Source of the DNA: a virus
IMG/VR virus record: IMGVR_UViG_3300028920_000022
Coordinates: 62,001-126,000 of that record
Reading direction: 5' to 3' (one strand)
Length of the DNA stretch: 64,000 nt
In this document: positions 6,802 to 14,081 of the stretch, in pieces
How the letters are laid out: each line of letters begins with the position of its first letter
Numbering within the stretch: position 1 is the stretch's first letter
The notes under the pieces: generated by a model
The model's database searches: none
The model's input: the letters and a program-made list of their open reading frames with translations, nothing else
What the model was told of the DNA's origin: nothing
Translations under genes and position numbers: made by a program

Positions 6802-7206
6802 ATGGATATCATTAGCGAATCTGGTGTAAGGGTATTACAGCGCACGATATTTGTGGTTTGTTTTGCTGTACTCGTTACTGTTGGATGCTGGTATTTTCTC
6901 AGTTTTCTGGAGCTTCCTGAAGTCGTATTAGTACCCATTGTCGCTTTTGTAGCGGTAATTGCTAGTGCCGGGGTTATTATATCTATTATCGAACATAACG
7001 ACGAGGAGGACGAGGAGGACGAGGAGGACGAGGAGGACGAGGAGGACGAGGAGGAATATCAAACCATACTGCACTATTCGCCAAACCCACACGCCGTTTC
7101 TGCGTGCGGGATGTGTGGCAGTTATACACTCGAATTAGAACATTGTACTTGTAAAGAATGCAGAAAAGCTGTTAATAATAGGAATGAGGCGTGGGGAAGA
7201 AATTAA
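6802..7206 (+). CDS. Two-TM protein with acidic repeat and zinc ribbon, 134 aa
   Basis: Two membrane segments (~res 14-34 and 40-62), then a run of Asp/Glu encoded by a 9-bp repeat, then a C-terminal CGMCG ... CTCKEC zinc ribbon. ATG 6802 follows GGAAG. The order membrane, acidic linker, zinc site suggests a membrane-tethered adaptor; no family recognised. Confidence 0.75.
   Translation: MDIISESGVRVLQRTIFVVCFAVLVTVGCWYFLSFLELPEVVLVPIVAFVAVIASAGVIISIIEHNDEEDEEDEEDEEDEEDEEEYQTILHYSPNPHAVSACGMCGSYTLELEHCTCKECRKAVNNRNEAWGRN
7000..7053 (+). repeat. Six tandem copies of a 9-bp unit (GACGAGGAG)
   Basis: Six perfect GACGAGGAG units in frame encode (DEE)6 in the 6802 gene. Copy number is likely variable by slippage; changes by whole units keep the frame. 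Confidence 0.95.
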
Positions 7207-7429
7207 AGCCTGGATAGACGAATCCAATTTTTCTGGTAATTTTGTGATTGTCGATGATGAGGCGGACATGGGTGATCTAATTGATCATTTAGTACGCACA
7301 TCTTACAATGGAGCCATGGGAAGCACCGGGCTAACCGTTGCACATACTAAAAGAATTATTGCAAGGCTGAACCGGGCGGAAATTAATTGGAATTGTTATC
7401 CTGAGCATTTAAGACCATTGAAAGCTTGA
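7184..7429 (+). CDS. Hypothetical protein, 81 aa
   Basis: Overlaps the preceding gene by 23 nt. Unrecognised (FVIVDDEADMGDLIDHLVRTSY). Its TGA stop lies inside the next -35 box. Confidence 0.7.
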   Translation: MRRGEEIKAWIDESNFSGNFVIVDDEADMGDLIDHLVRTSYNGAMGSTGLTVAHTKRIIARLNRAEINWNCYPEHLRPLKA

Positions 7430-7455
7430 CAAGGTTTCGCAATTGATGGTATAAG
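7426..7455 (+). promoter_or_regulatory. Promoter, near-leaderless
   Basis: TTGACA 7426-7431, 18 bp, TATAAG 7450-7455, 9 nt to ATG 7465. Upstream stop TGA 7427-7429 is in the -35 box. Confidence 0.85.
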
Positions 7456-7464
7456 AGTTGAGTA

Positions 7465-7677
7465 ATGGTTAAGGAAAGAAAAGCTCAGTGGCGGCAGGAC
7501 ACGCCGCAACAACAGATGGTAGCTTTAACGCAAGCAATTGCTGGTTATGCTGTGTGGTTTGTTGAGGAGCCGGAAGCCTTAAAACCCGAGAACGTACAGA
7601 GAGTATTTCAAAACATAAACGAAAAGTGTGAGGATCTTTTCGAACTTTCCAATTGGATGGATTCACAATGGCAATGA
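7465..7677 (+). CDS. Hypothetical protein, 70 aa
   Basis: All-helical, unrecognised. Contains TPQQQ, a short motif also seen in the 17281 protein. Overlaps the start of the ArdC-like gene, so the two are probably co-expressed. Confidence 0.7.
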   Translation: MVKERKAQWRQDTPQQQMVALTQAIAGYAVWFVEEPEALKPENVQRVFQNINEKCEDLFELSNWMDSQWQ

Positions 7678-8537
7678 AGGCACAAAACCCCGAACTTTGG
7701 GCAGCACAACGGATTCTTGATCTTTTGGAGCAGGGCGGTCTTCCACCTTGGCGAAAGCCTTGGAAGGGCTGCGCAATGCCTCAGAACATGACGAGCCGGC
7801 GGGAATATAACGGATTGAACCGTTGGATGCTTCTCATGGCGCCTTATGGTTCTCCTTTTTATATCACCATTAAGCAGATCAACGCGCTTGGTGGCAAGAT
7901 TATCAAGGGAGAGAAGCCTTGGCCCGTTTTCTTCTGGCAGCGGATTGAGAAGGAACTAAAGGACGGCTCGACTCGTAATTATCTATTTTGCCGAGGTTAC
8001 AAGGTGTGGAATGTGGAGCAATGCGAAGGGCTACCGGAGGATAAGATTCCGGATCTTGAGGCTGAGCTTCATGAGCACGACACCATTGCGGAATGCGAGG
8101 CAATTGTTCAGGGATACGAAGGTGCTCCGGAGATTATTCCTGACATTGGTCGGTGTTACTATGCGCCACTGACTGACAAGGTTGGGATGGTTCCGATTGA
8201 GCATTTCGACACTGCTGAACATTATTACAGTGCTCTTTTTCATGAGTTTGCTCATTCCACGGGGCATGGGAGCCGATTGGACCGGGAGGGTTTGACGAAG
8301 CTGGTGGGGGAAGGCAGCCACGAATACAGTCAGGAGGAGCTGGTAGCGGAGTTTTGTTCGGCAATGTTGTGTGCGCAGGCAGGGATTGATCAAGAGGTGA
8401 TTGAGAATCAGGCGGCATACATTGCCGGGTGGCACAAGCGTCTACGTGGGGATCCGGAAGCATTGGTGTTTGCCAGTCGGGACGCAAACAAGGCATTCAA
8501 CCATATTGTTGGAAAAACCTATGAAACGGAAGAATAA
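7668..8537 (+). CDS. ArdC-like antirestriction protein / zinc peptidase, ~289 aa
   Basis: The N-terminal ~120 residues match the ArdC ssDNA-binding type (LLEQGGLPPWRKPW, then REYNGLNRWMLL). The C-terminal part has a metallopeptidase HEFAH at residues ~192-196 and a downstream YSQEELVAEF that supplies the third ligand region. ArdC proteins protect incoming DNA from host restriction. ATG 7668 or 7674 is the start; 7674 forms an ATGA overlap with the preceding stop. Confidence 0.9.
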   Translation: MAMKAQNPELWAAQRILDLLEQGGLPPWRKPWKGCAMPQNMTSRREYNGLNRWMLLMAPYGSPFYITIKQINALGGKIIKGEKPWPVFFWQRIEKELKDGSTRNYLFCRGYKVWNVEQCEGLPEDKIPDLEAELHEHDTIAECEAIVQGYEGAPEIIPDIGRCYYAPLTDKVGMVPIEHFDTAEHYYSALFHEFAHSTGHGSRLDREGLTKLVGEGSHEYSQEELVAEFCSAMLCAQAGIDQEVIENQAAYIAGWHKRLRGDPEALVFASRDANKAFNHIVGKTYETEE

Positions 8538-8540
8538 GCG

Positions 8541-8849
8541 ATGAAAACCGTTGAAGAGCTTATTGAAGAAGTTAGCGACCGTGGTGGGAAGCTTTTTGCC
8601 CGGCAGGATCTAGAATATATTGTTGTGGTAATTTTCCCGATTCCGAAGCTATGGAACCGATATGGTATCAACACCAGCACTTGGCAGGTCTGGGTTGAAT
8701 TATGGGACATTGATCGAAAGGTCAAGGACCATCAGGAGCTACTTGGGGAGGAGCCGATGGAAGAGGACTCACTGCAGCTGGTATTGCAGCATATTCTTGA
8801 CAAATTCTCTATTGAAGAGGAAAAGAGGCTAGTGGCAGCCTACGGTTAA
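8541..8849 (+). CDS. Hypothetical protein, 102 aa
   Basis: Unrecognised. Central hydrophobic strand IVVVIFPIPKLW and Trp-rich middle; acidic C-terminal helix. Follows the ArdC-like gene after 3 nt and is probably co-transcribed with it. Confidence 0.7.
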   Translation: MKTVEELIEEVSDRGGKLFARQDLEYIVVVIFPIPKLWNRYGINTSTWQVWVELWDIDRKVKDHQELLGEEPMEEDSLQLVLQHILDKFSIEEEKRLVAAYG

Positions 8850-8887
8850 GAAACGAATTCATTGAAAAAGAAAGAAGGAAAAAGAAG

Positions 8888-9181
8888 ATGAGTAGCACAC
8901 CGCCTCCACCCTGTGCCTGGTGTAAAAACTGGGGTAAAGGAAGTCCTAATTGTGATCACATCAACGAATGTCATGATGATAATGATTGGGAAAGGCTTAA
9001 TCCGGTAGCGAACTGGCAATGGGTTCGGTTGGTATGGTTCGTGAACGAGGTTGACAGTTCTGGCATGCATCCGAACGACAAATCGCACAATATTGCTGAC
9101 AAGCTCAGGACGATGATTGCTAATGGTTACAAACCTATTGTGGATAATTCACCAACGCTTGACAAGCTAGAAAGAGATTGA
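8888..9181 (+). CDS. Cys-motif protein, 97 aa
   Basis: N-terminal CAWCKNWGKGSPNC with later Cys and His suggests one zinc site. Preceded by a purine-rich Shine-Dalgarno region. The next promoter's -35 box lies within its last codons. Confidence 0.7.
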   Translation: MSSTPPPPCAWCKNWGKGSPNCDHINECHDDNDWERLNPVANWQWVRLVWFVNEVDSSGMHPNDKSHNIADKLRTMIANGYKPIVDNSPTLDKLERD

Positions 9182-9187
9182 TATAAC
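9159..9187 (+). promoter_or_regulatory. Promoter for a GTG-initiated leaderless gene
   Basis: TTGACA 9159-9164, 17 bp, TATAAC 9182-9187, 6 nt to GTG 9194. The promoter lies inside the end of the 8888 gene. Confidence 0.85.
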
Positions 9188-9193
9188 ATCCGG

Positions 9194-9436
9194 GTGAAGT
9201 ACACTTTAGAAGAAAAGCTAACGGGCAAGCGGAGCAAGCTGGTAGGGTCCACTTGTGAGGGATATGGACGAGAGCTATGTTCATGCGGGCGTGGGTATAT
9301 TGAATACCGGCGAGATCGCAATGGTGTAAAGATTTCTTTACACAGTGTGTATTTAGACAGCAAGAGTTTTGGTAGAATTGAAACGGCACCCTGTTGTGAG
9401 GAATGTGCGAGTGAGCAGTGGGAGTCGAAATGGTAA
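9194..9436 (+). CDS. Zinc-ribbon protein, 80 aa (leaderless GTG start)
   Basis: CSCG followed ~35 residues later by CCEEC gives a four-Cys ribbon. GTG 9194 is the only start compatible with the promoter spacing. Function unknown. Confidence 0.75.
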   Translation: MKYTLEEKLTGKRSKLVGSTCEGYGRELCSCGRGYIEYRRDRNGVKISLHSVYLDSKSFGRIETAPCCEECASEQWESKW

Positions 9437-9648
9437 GTTGGCACCAAGTGGATCTAATATTAAGAAAGGTGCTCAACCCTACGTATAAGTGTTTCTTTTT
9501 AGTAAGAATTCCTTTACAACAGTTGGCTGGTTTAGACACAGACGCAGTAAAAAACTTAATAGAACGTGAATGTAAAGGATATGAGGAGCTTTTACATTAT
9601 TCATGTGAAAACAACGAATTAGTTATGAGGTTTGCGAAATATGAATAA
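9430..9648 (+). CDS. Hypothetical protein, 72 aa
   Basis: ATG 9430 overlaps the upstream stop by 7 nt. Unrecognised alpha/beta protein (YKCFFLVRIPLQQLAGL ... VKNLIERECKGYEEL). Confidence 0.65.
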   Translation: MVSWHQVDLILRKVLNPTYKCFFLVRIPLQQLAGLDTDAVKNLIERECKGYEELLHYSCENNELVMRFAKYE

Positions 9649-9871
9649 ATTAAACCTCGAAGAATTTCTATACGTTATGCGCATTGGAATTCCACTATCA
9701 ATAATGATTGGAATAGTCACATGGGTTGTTCTCTCACTTGTTGTTTGGGATTCTGCTACGCCTGTTGTGTCAGTATTTACTGAAATAAAGGTAAAGTCGG
9801 CACTACTAGAAATTCAACTTGATGGGCGACAAAAAGAAATAATGTCTGAGCTTACGGGGAAACATGAGTAA
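9641..9871 (+). CDS. Single-TM protein, 76 aa
   Basis: One membrane segment (LSIMIGIVTWVVLSLVVW) followed by a helical, charged tail. ATG 9641 overlaps the preceding stop. Function unknown. Confidence 0.65.
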   Translation: MNKLNLEEFLYVMRIGIPLSIMIGIVTWVVLSLVVWDSATPVVSVFTEIKVKSALLEIQLDGRQKEIMSELTGKHE

Positions 9872-10286
9872 AATTATTTCTGTAGACGGCGGTGTAATCG
9901 AAACTTTTGGGTATAGTTTTAGTAAACAAAAGGAATCTATCAGCTCAGTAGGCAGGGTATACATAGGAAAAGGGGCGTATAAAGCGTCACCCAATTCTTG
10001 TAAATATAATAAAGCATACCTAATGAGTGTTGAAATATGTATCGAGGGAAAGCATTATAGCACCTGCTATAACATCATTGGCAAAAATATCAAGGATTTT
10101 CCTAACATTACTGGAAACGCTGGTGTTTTGCGGGCAATTCAGTTTGTTTTGGCTCGTCTCGATGGAGAAGAAATAACAAAGCTTATTGGATATATTTTCC
10201 AAGTTGGGTTTCGAGCAGGACAGCAGGATTTGCAAAAGAATCTTCGTACATTACTTGACATTGACCGAAGTATAGCCGAGTGGTAG
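9864..10286 (+). CDS. Hypothetical protein, 140 aa
   Basis: Overlaps the previous gene by 8 nt. Beta-rich N-terminal half with Cys (CKYNKAYLMSVEICIEG), helical C-terminal half. Its last codons contain the -35 box for the 10295 mini-gene. Confidence 0.7.
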   Translation: MSKIISVDGGVIETFGYSFSKQKESISSVGRVYIGKGAYKASPNSCKYNKAYLMSVEICIEGKHYSTCYNIIGKNIKDFPNITGNAGVLRAIQFVLARLDGEEITKLIGYIFQVGFRAGQQDLQKNLRTLLDIDRSIAEW

Positions 10287-10289
10287 TAT
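10261..10289 (+). promoter_or_regulatory. Promoter for a 17-codon gene
   Basis: TTGACC 10261-10266, 17 bp, TAGTAT 10284-10289, 5 nt to ATG 10295. Same architecture as the leaderless promoters of larger genes nearby. Transcription may instead serve the HNH gene at 10358. Confidence 0.6.
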
Positions 10290-10294
10290 GTTGC

Positions 10295-10348
10295 ATGTTA
10301 AGCGCACGAGAAATTGAACGAGCCTATTTAGAGCATCTTAAAGCTTAA
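10295..10348 (+). CDS. Putative leaderless micro-gene, 17 aa
   Basis: Encodes MLSAREIERAYLEHLKA, a likely amphipathic helix. Support comes from its exact placement after a promoter-like pair of boxes, with a TAA stop 9 nt before the next gene. Could instead be a leader peptide for the HNH gene. Confidence 0.45.
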   Translation: MLSAREIERAYLEHLKA

Positions 10349-10357
10349 AACGGGATA

Positions 10358-10807
10358 ATGATTCACACTTACGGAGAATTCGGCGTTGATCATGTACTGG
10401 ACATGGTTCGGGCAGCGTGGGGAAAAAGGAAATCAATTTACCTTGAGTGTGGAGGTTCATTATTCGTAGTTAGGGCATCTTCTCAGCGATACCGGTTATT
10501 CATGGAAAACCGAAAATGTGTTTGTTGCGGAGTAGAGGGAACAAAGTTTCTTTTACAATCGGACAAACGAAGGTGGATTTATTACGATGAGCAGAAGAGA
10601 ATAACTTATCCAATACCGGTATGGCGGGCTCATTTCAATCTTTTTGGTGAGCGCAATGGTGGCAAAGTGATGTTAACCAAAGATCATATTAAGCCGGTTT
10701 CTTTGGGTGGACGTTCAATAATGCCAAATTATCAAACCTTATGTGCCCTATGTAACCGAAGAAAAGGGGCAATGGAGATTAGATATGGTACGGGTGAAGG
10801 GAATTGA
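10358..10807 (+). CDS. HNH endonuclease, 149 aa
   Basis: The C-terminal half has LTKDHIKPVSLGGRS, then NYQTLCALCNRRKG, the classic DH-P-GG-N-LC-CN-KG pattern of HNH nucleases, with CVCCG upstream as the other zinc pair. Likely a free-standing homing-type or accessory nuclease. It overlaps the next gene by 23 nt, so it is embedded in the operon. Confidence 0.9.
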   Translation: MIHTYGEFGVDHVLDMVRAAWGKRKSIYLECGGSLFVVRASSQRYRLFMENRKCVCCGVEGTKFLLQSDKRRWIYYDEQKRITYPIPVWRAHFNLFGERNGGKVMLTKDHIKPVSLGGRSIMPNYQTLCALCNRRKGAMEIRYGTGEGN

Positions 10808-10961
10808 GAGCGGAGTAGCAGTTCAGATTGAGGAGCGCGGGAAGGTTGTTTGGGAGCATTATTTCCGAGACAATGGTACTGCGGCGGGGATAGCTCAGGC
10901 ATATCGTTTAGCTAACACGCTGGCTACACAACTTCGGCAGGATGAGAGAAAGATTAATTAA
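10785..10961 (+). CDS. Hypothetical protein, 58 aa
   Basis: ATG 10785 follows GGAG and lies within the HNH 3' end. Beta-hairpin start (VAVQIEERGKVVWEHYF) then a helix. Ends in a TAATG overlap with the next small gene. Confidence 0.65.
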   Translation: MVRVKGIESGVAVQIEERGKVVWEHYFRDNGTAAGIAQAYRLANTLATQLRQDERKIN

Positions 10962-11089
10962 TGCTTACTCCTGAACAAAAACAATTGGCAGCTCAGTGGT
11001 TGGTGGAAAAACTACGTGAAAGAAGCGATACGGCTGCGCAAAAGAAATTGTTGACGAACGACCGGAGCCAAAATAAGAACTTGACTTAG
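10961..11089 (+). CDS. Small helical protein, 42 aa
   Basis: Starts in a TAATG overlap and reads MLTPEQKQLAAQWLVEKLRE..., a charged helix, to TAG 11087-11089. The -35 box for the next gene lies in its final codons. Confidence 0.6.
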   Translation: MLTPEQKQLAAQWLVEKLRERSDTAAQKKLLTNDRSQNKNLT

Positions 11090-11109
11090 TTTCTTATTGA
11101 GTATATAGT
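11081..11109 (+). promoter_or_regulatory. Promoter, predicted leaderless
   Basis: TTGACT 11081-11086, 17 bp, TATAGT 11104-11109, 7 nt to ATG 11117. Confidence 0.8.
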
Positions 11110-11116
11110 TGCTGTC

Positions 11117-11492
11117 ATGGAAAACAAGGAACCAGCAGAATACAAGCGTTTGACCGACAAGCATCCCACCATGCAAAAGCTGCAAAAGTTGTGGGAACTG
11201 GCAGACGAACTGGGTATTCACATCGATTTTTACGGTCACAGAACCGTTGTGACTGACGATCAGTATCCTGATCGGATTTACGACATGATCGATCTTGATT
11301 CACCCGATGCTGCTATTTCAGAATTTCCTTATGCTTTTGAGGTTGCCCTGCGGTTTGAGAACAGGTTTAGCCCAACTGCATTTTGTCAAGGATTCAGATA
11401 TTGCTGCTGTAAGTACATATGTGGAGTCGTATCATATTGATACTGAAATTGGGTTGAGGTTGTTTGCGGATACAAATAAATTTTTGGTTTAA
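11117..11492 (+). CDS. Leaderless gene split by an apparent frameshift
   Basis: The first frame reads well to about ...EVALRFENRFSPTAF, then turns into an unlikely Cys-rich end and stops at 11440. From about 11380 the +1 frame reads sensibly (FVKDSDIAAVSTYVESYHIDT...) to TAA 11490-11492. The switch is at GCATTTTGTCAAG (11378-11390). A one-base indel (error or mutation) or a programmed +1 shift would restore about 125 aa. Function unknown. Confidence 0.6.
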
Positions 11493-11494
11493 CC

Positions 11495-11764
11495 ATGTTA
11501 TATACAATAGTTTTAATTTTGGTAGGAGCGCTCATATTCGTGGGAGTAAGCGCTGCGATTCTGGCTTATCTAAATAAATGCAGCCACGATTTTGAGTTGG
11601 TTGAACGAATCTACAGCGAGCCCAAACTGATCATATATGGCAGTCAAACAGGTGACGATCGGGACCGAGCGAGATACGGTTACACCACTTTGGTATTCAA
11701 ATGTTGTAAATGTCACAAGCTACGCAAAATTGGGGCGCTTGGTAAGTCATGCCACGCAAAGTAA
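11495..11764 (+). CDS. Single-TM zinc-ribbon protein, 89 aa
   Basis: Residues 3-26 form a membrane segment (YTIVLILVGALIFVGVSAAI). CSHDFE and a later FKCCKCHKLRK form a Cys/His zinc site on the cytoplasmic side. Resembles other one-TM zinc-ribbon proteins in this window. Confidence 0.75.
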   Translation: MLYTIVLILVGALIFVGVSAAILAYLNKCSHDFELVERIYSEPKLIIYGSQTGDDRDRARYGYTTLVFKCCKCHKLRKIGALGKSCHAK

Positions 11765-12213
11765 AGGGTTATTTTTATCACATTAGTCAGCATCTTCCTC
11801 CTGAAGATTGTGTATTATCTCCTCGTTCGTGGGGAGAGAACAGGGATGAAGGAGAGCCTAAAATCGCTCGGGTATGTGTATGTCCAACCATATCTGGGTG
11901 CATTACTGCTATTGCTCACAATTTATTTGCACGAGACGTGAGGGTTTTTCGTACCAAGAGACAAGTAACTGCGGTAATTCCTTTTGGTAAAAATACGTGG
12001 GAAGAAATAAATACAGCAGTAGCGGATTCATTTATTACAAAAGAAAGATGGCTATTGCGTCCAATACATTTCAAGTTCGTTGGGTATTTTGATGCTAATC
12101 AATTTAGACATTTGTTTAACTACGTTCCGGGTGATCCAAGCAGCTTTTACGACCAGGAAATATGCATGAAAGAAATGCTGAAACTTGAAAAGAGCAGCAA
12201 TTTGCTGGGGTAA
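11749..12213 (+). CDS. Hypothetical protein with an ADP-ribosyltransferase-like start, 154 aa
   Basis: YFYHIS near the N-terminus, a following PRSWGENRDEGEP, then IARVCVCPTISGCITAI and RVFRTK are laid out like small ADP-ribosyltransferase-fold families, but no catalytic Glu motif could be assigned. Overlaps the preceding gene by 16 nt. The family link is tentative. Confidence 0.7.
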   Translation: MPRKVKGYFYHISQHLPPEDCVLSPRSWGENRDEGEPKIARVCVCPTISGCITAIAHNLFARDVRVFRTKRQVTAVIPFGKNTWEEINTAVADSFITKERWLLRPIHFKFVGYFDANQFRHLFNYVPGDPSSFYDQEICMKEMLKLEKSSNLLG

Positions 12214-12217
12214 CAAG

Positions 12218-12454
12218 ATGAAAAATAAAACACGGGGCTCAGAAGTTAATATTCAGCTTAGGGCAAATCGGAAACCAGCTTCGATGTGCAACTGTTTAAT
12301 GTCCAGCCAGGATGCTAAGAGTTACGATCAATGTTGTGGTATTCATGGGGCTATGAGAGAACGTCGCGGCGCCAAGAAAGCTACCTCCGCAGCCCGCCGT
12401 AGAAACGATAAGATTGTAATTAGACAGTCTCTTGAGGAGTATGAAATTATCTGA
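12218..12454 (+). CDS. Basic Cys-containing protein, 78 aa
   Basis: CNCL ... CCGIHG followed by a strongly basic segment (RERRGAKKATSAARRRN). Could bind nucleic acid. ATG 12218 lies 5 nt after the preceding stop. Confidence 0.65.
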   Translation: MKNKTRGSEVNIQLRANRKPASMCNCLMSSQDAKSYDQCCGIHGAMRERRGAKKATSAARRRNDKIVIRQSLEEYEII

Positions 12455-12665
12455 GATTATAGGCTGGGTTGGAATGGTACTCGTGTTGACCATGTACGGG
12501 TTAGCAGCGAACGGGATCCTGTTAGCCACCAGTTTTGTGTTTAATATTTTTAATATGTTTGGAGCCGTTTTTCTTGGTATATCTGCTTTTGCCACTAAGA
12601 ACTGGTCTATAGTTGCTTTAAATATAGTTTGGTGTGTATTAGCAATTACATCATTTTTAAAGTAG
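12441..12665 (+). CDS. Small three-TM protein, CBU_0592-like, 74 aa
   Basis: Three hydrophobic segments with IGWVGMVLVLTMYG, FNIFNMFGAVFLGI and ALNIVWCVLAI match the layout of the CBU_0592-type bacterial inner-membrane proteins. ATG 12441 overlaps the previous gene. Role unknown. Confidence 0.75.
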   Translation: MKLSEIIGWVGMVLVLTMYGLAANGILLATSFVFNIFNMFGAVFLGISAFATKNWSIVALNIVWCVLAITSFLK

Positions 12666-12695
12666 TTGACGACACTTTAGTGTTTCTGTTATAAA
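12666..12695 (+). promoter_or_regulatory. Promoter, predicted leaderless
   Basis: TTGACG 12666-12671, 18 bp, TATAAA 12690-12695, 7 nt to ATG 12703. The upstream TAG stop immediately precedes the -35 box. Confidence 0.85.
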
Positions 12696-12702
12696 GGTTC
12701 CC

Positions 12703-13011
12703 ATGAAGAACAAGAAAGAAAAAGTGGTACGAGCGGACTATCACGACAATGGTGACAAAGACAATTCGCTTGCCGGTTGGGCGGAAGTCATTCGTCAGCA
12801 AAGCGAGGAAATGCGCAAACAAGAACAGCAGCGCAAAGCAAAGCTGAACGAAAAACTTGCTGTCATTGAGGGTAAGGGGTTGGAGTTCGGAGATCGTGTT
12901 TTGGCTATTTTTGATCTTTATCGCGAGCGCTACATGATGTCTGGAGAGTTTTGTGAAAAGGTATTTAAGTGGGCTGCAGAGCAGCGTGGTATTGGAGAAG
13001 AGGATTATTGA
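12703..13011 (+). CDS. Hypothetical coiled-coil protein, 102 aa (leaderless)
   Basis: Charged helix (VIRQQSEEMRKQEQQRKAKLNEKL) suggests a coiled coil; the second half is also helical (VLAIFDLYRERYMMS). Function unknown. Confidence 0.75.
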   Translation: MKNKKEKVVRADYHDNGDKDNSLAGWAEVIRQQSEEMRKQEQQRKAKLNEKLAVIEGKGLEFGDRVLAIFDLYRERYMMSGEFCEKVFKWAAEQRGIGEEDY

Positions 13012-13013
13012 TC

Positions 13014-13148
13014 ATGTTTAAACTGTTTTTTGCGCTGTTGGCTGGCATTGGCGCGGCAAGTATTGCTTGTATTTTTACCGGGAGCAGCCTGATTATTGGT
13101 TTGGTTGGCGGTTTGGTGATTATGGCGGTTCTTTTCAAAATGAAGTAG
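13014..13148 (+). CDS. Two-TM mini-protein, 44 aa
   Basis: Starts 2 nt after the preceding stop and reads MFKLFFALLAGIGAASIACI..., two hydrophobic Gly-rich segments, ending in a basic FKMK. Fills the gap between its neighbours exactly. Confidence 0.65.
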   Translation: MFKLFFALLAGIGAASIACIFTGSSLIIGLVGGLVIMAVLFKMK

Positions 13149-13150
13149 GA

Positions 13151-13372
13151 ATGACCAATTACGACTACAACCTGCAGGAATCTTTTCTTAACCATGTAGC
13201 TGGTGATAAGGTATCTGCCGAACAGCTCCAACGTTTGGTGAAGCTAGGTTATCTTAACGAATCCCTCAAGCTTACCGACGAAGGCGAGGCTGAGGTTGCA
13301 TTGTTGAGGAATGGGTATTGCACAGTAATGATGGGTGTTTTTGGTCCACATACAGTTTGTAGAAAGCTATGA
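13151..13372 (+). CDS. Winged-helix-like small protein, 73 aa
   Basis: ATG 13151 follows GTAGGA. Helices ESFLNHVAG and SAEQLQRLVKLGYLN, then LKLTDEGEAEVALL, resemble a compact HTH with a TDEG turn. No GGI signature. Confidence 0.65.
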   Translation: MTNYDYNLQESFLNHVAGDKVSAEQLQRLVKLGYLNESLKLTDEGEAEVALLRNGYCTVMMGVFGPHTVCRKL

Positions 13373-13563
13373 AACCACGAATTTGTAGAAAATGTTGTTA
13401 TAGCATTTGTTTACCAGACGAAGGCTGGTGCTGTGTTGTAAAAGGACTAGATATATCACCTGTGCCCGAAAAGGTGATACAAAACAATAAATGTTATGAT
13501 AAAATGAGCGAAATTGCTTGGAACAAAAAGTATGGCAAAATAGATCAGTTAGCCAAGGATTAA
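13369..13563 (+). CDS. Cys-rich small protein, 64 aa
   Basis: ATGA overlap with the preceding gene. CRKCCYSIC ... WCC ... C suggests a zinc knuckle; basic overall. Unrecognised. Confidence 0.65.
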   Translation: MKPRICRKCCYSICLPDEGWCCVVKGLDISPVPEKVIQNNKCYDKMSEIAWNKKYGKIDQLAKD

Positions 13564-13566
13564 CCA

Positions 13567-13740
13567 ATGTACGCCATCAAAGATCGTACCCCGGCTGGCA
13601 CTTTCGATTTTGCCATATTTGAGACCAAGCGGCTGGCTCTTAGGGTTTTTAGAGAGCTACGGTTGGTGATAGATTTTTTGGAACAGGAATATATCATTCC
13701 GCCATTAGGTTTCAAAATGAGGAATTGGGAAAGCGCGTAG
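13567..13740 (+). CDS. Hypothetical protein, 57 aa
   Basis: An open frame reading MYAIKDRTPAGTFDFAIFET... to TAG 13738-13740. It fills the gap between genes and has a helix-rich sequence. Function unknown. Confidence 0.6.
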   Translation: MYAIKDRTPAGTFDFAIFETKRLALRVFRELRLVIDFLEQEYIIPPLGFKMRNWESA

Positions 13741-13768
13741 CGGCGGCAACTTTGGAAGGTTTTGGGCT

Positions 13769-14050
13769 ATGATTCCCGAATTGCATAATTGGTTTACAAA
13801 ACGCAGCGTATGGAAAGCGCCGGAGGATAACCCAATCCGAGTGGCAGGAGAAGTTTGGAATCATCCTGGTTTTCCCAACGGGCATAAGATTCAAACTTCC
13901 TCGCCAACCAGTTTCGATCCGCAGTCAAGGCTTTTGACTACAATTAGCGGATCGGTATATAGGTTGGAAAAACCAGATCCCGAATGGATCAAGTGGATGA
14001 GAGAACAAGGAATAGAATTCGATCCTGAAAATCCGATCAGGTTTACTTGA
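13769..14050 (+). CDS. Hypothetical protein, 93 aa
   Basis: ATG 13769 follows GGAAGG. Polar protein with many Pro and Trp, unrecognised. Its TGA stop is inside the next -35 box. Confidence 0.7.
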   Translation: MIPELHNWFTKRSVWKAPEDNPIRVAGEVWNHPGFPNGHKIQTSSPTSFDPQSRLLTTISGSVYRLEKPDPEWIKWMREQGIEFDPENPIRFT

Positions 14051-14075
14051 CAGCCGCCTGCTTTTATGAGATAAA
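14047..14075 (+). promoter_or_regulatory. Promoter, predicted leaderless
   Basis: TTGACA 14047-14052, 17 bp, GATAAA 14070-14075, 6 nt to ATG 14082. Upstream TGA 14048-14050 is in the -35 box. Confidence 0.85.
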
Positions 14076-14081
14076 GGGTGT

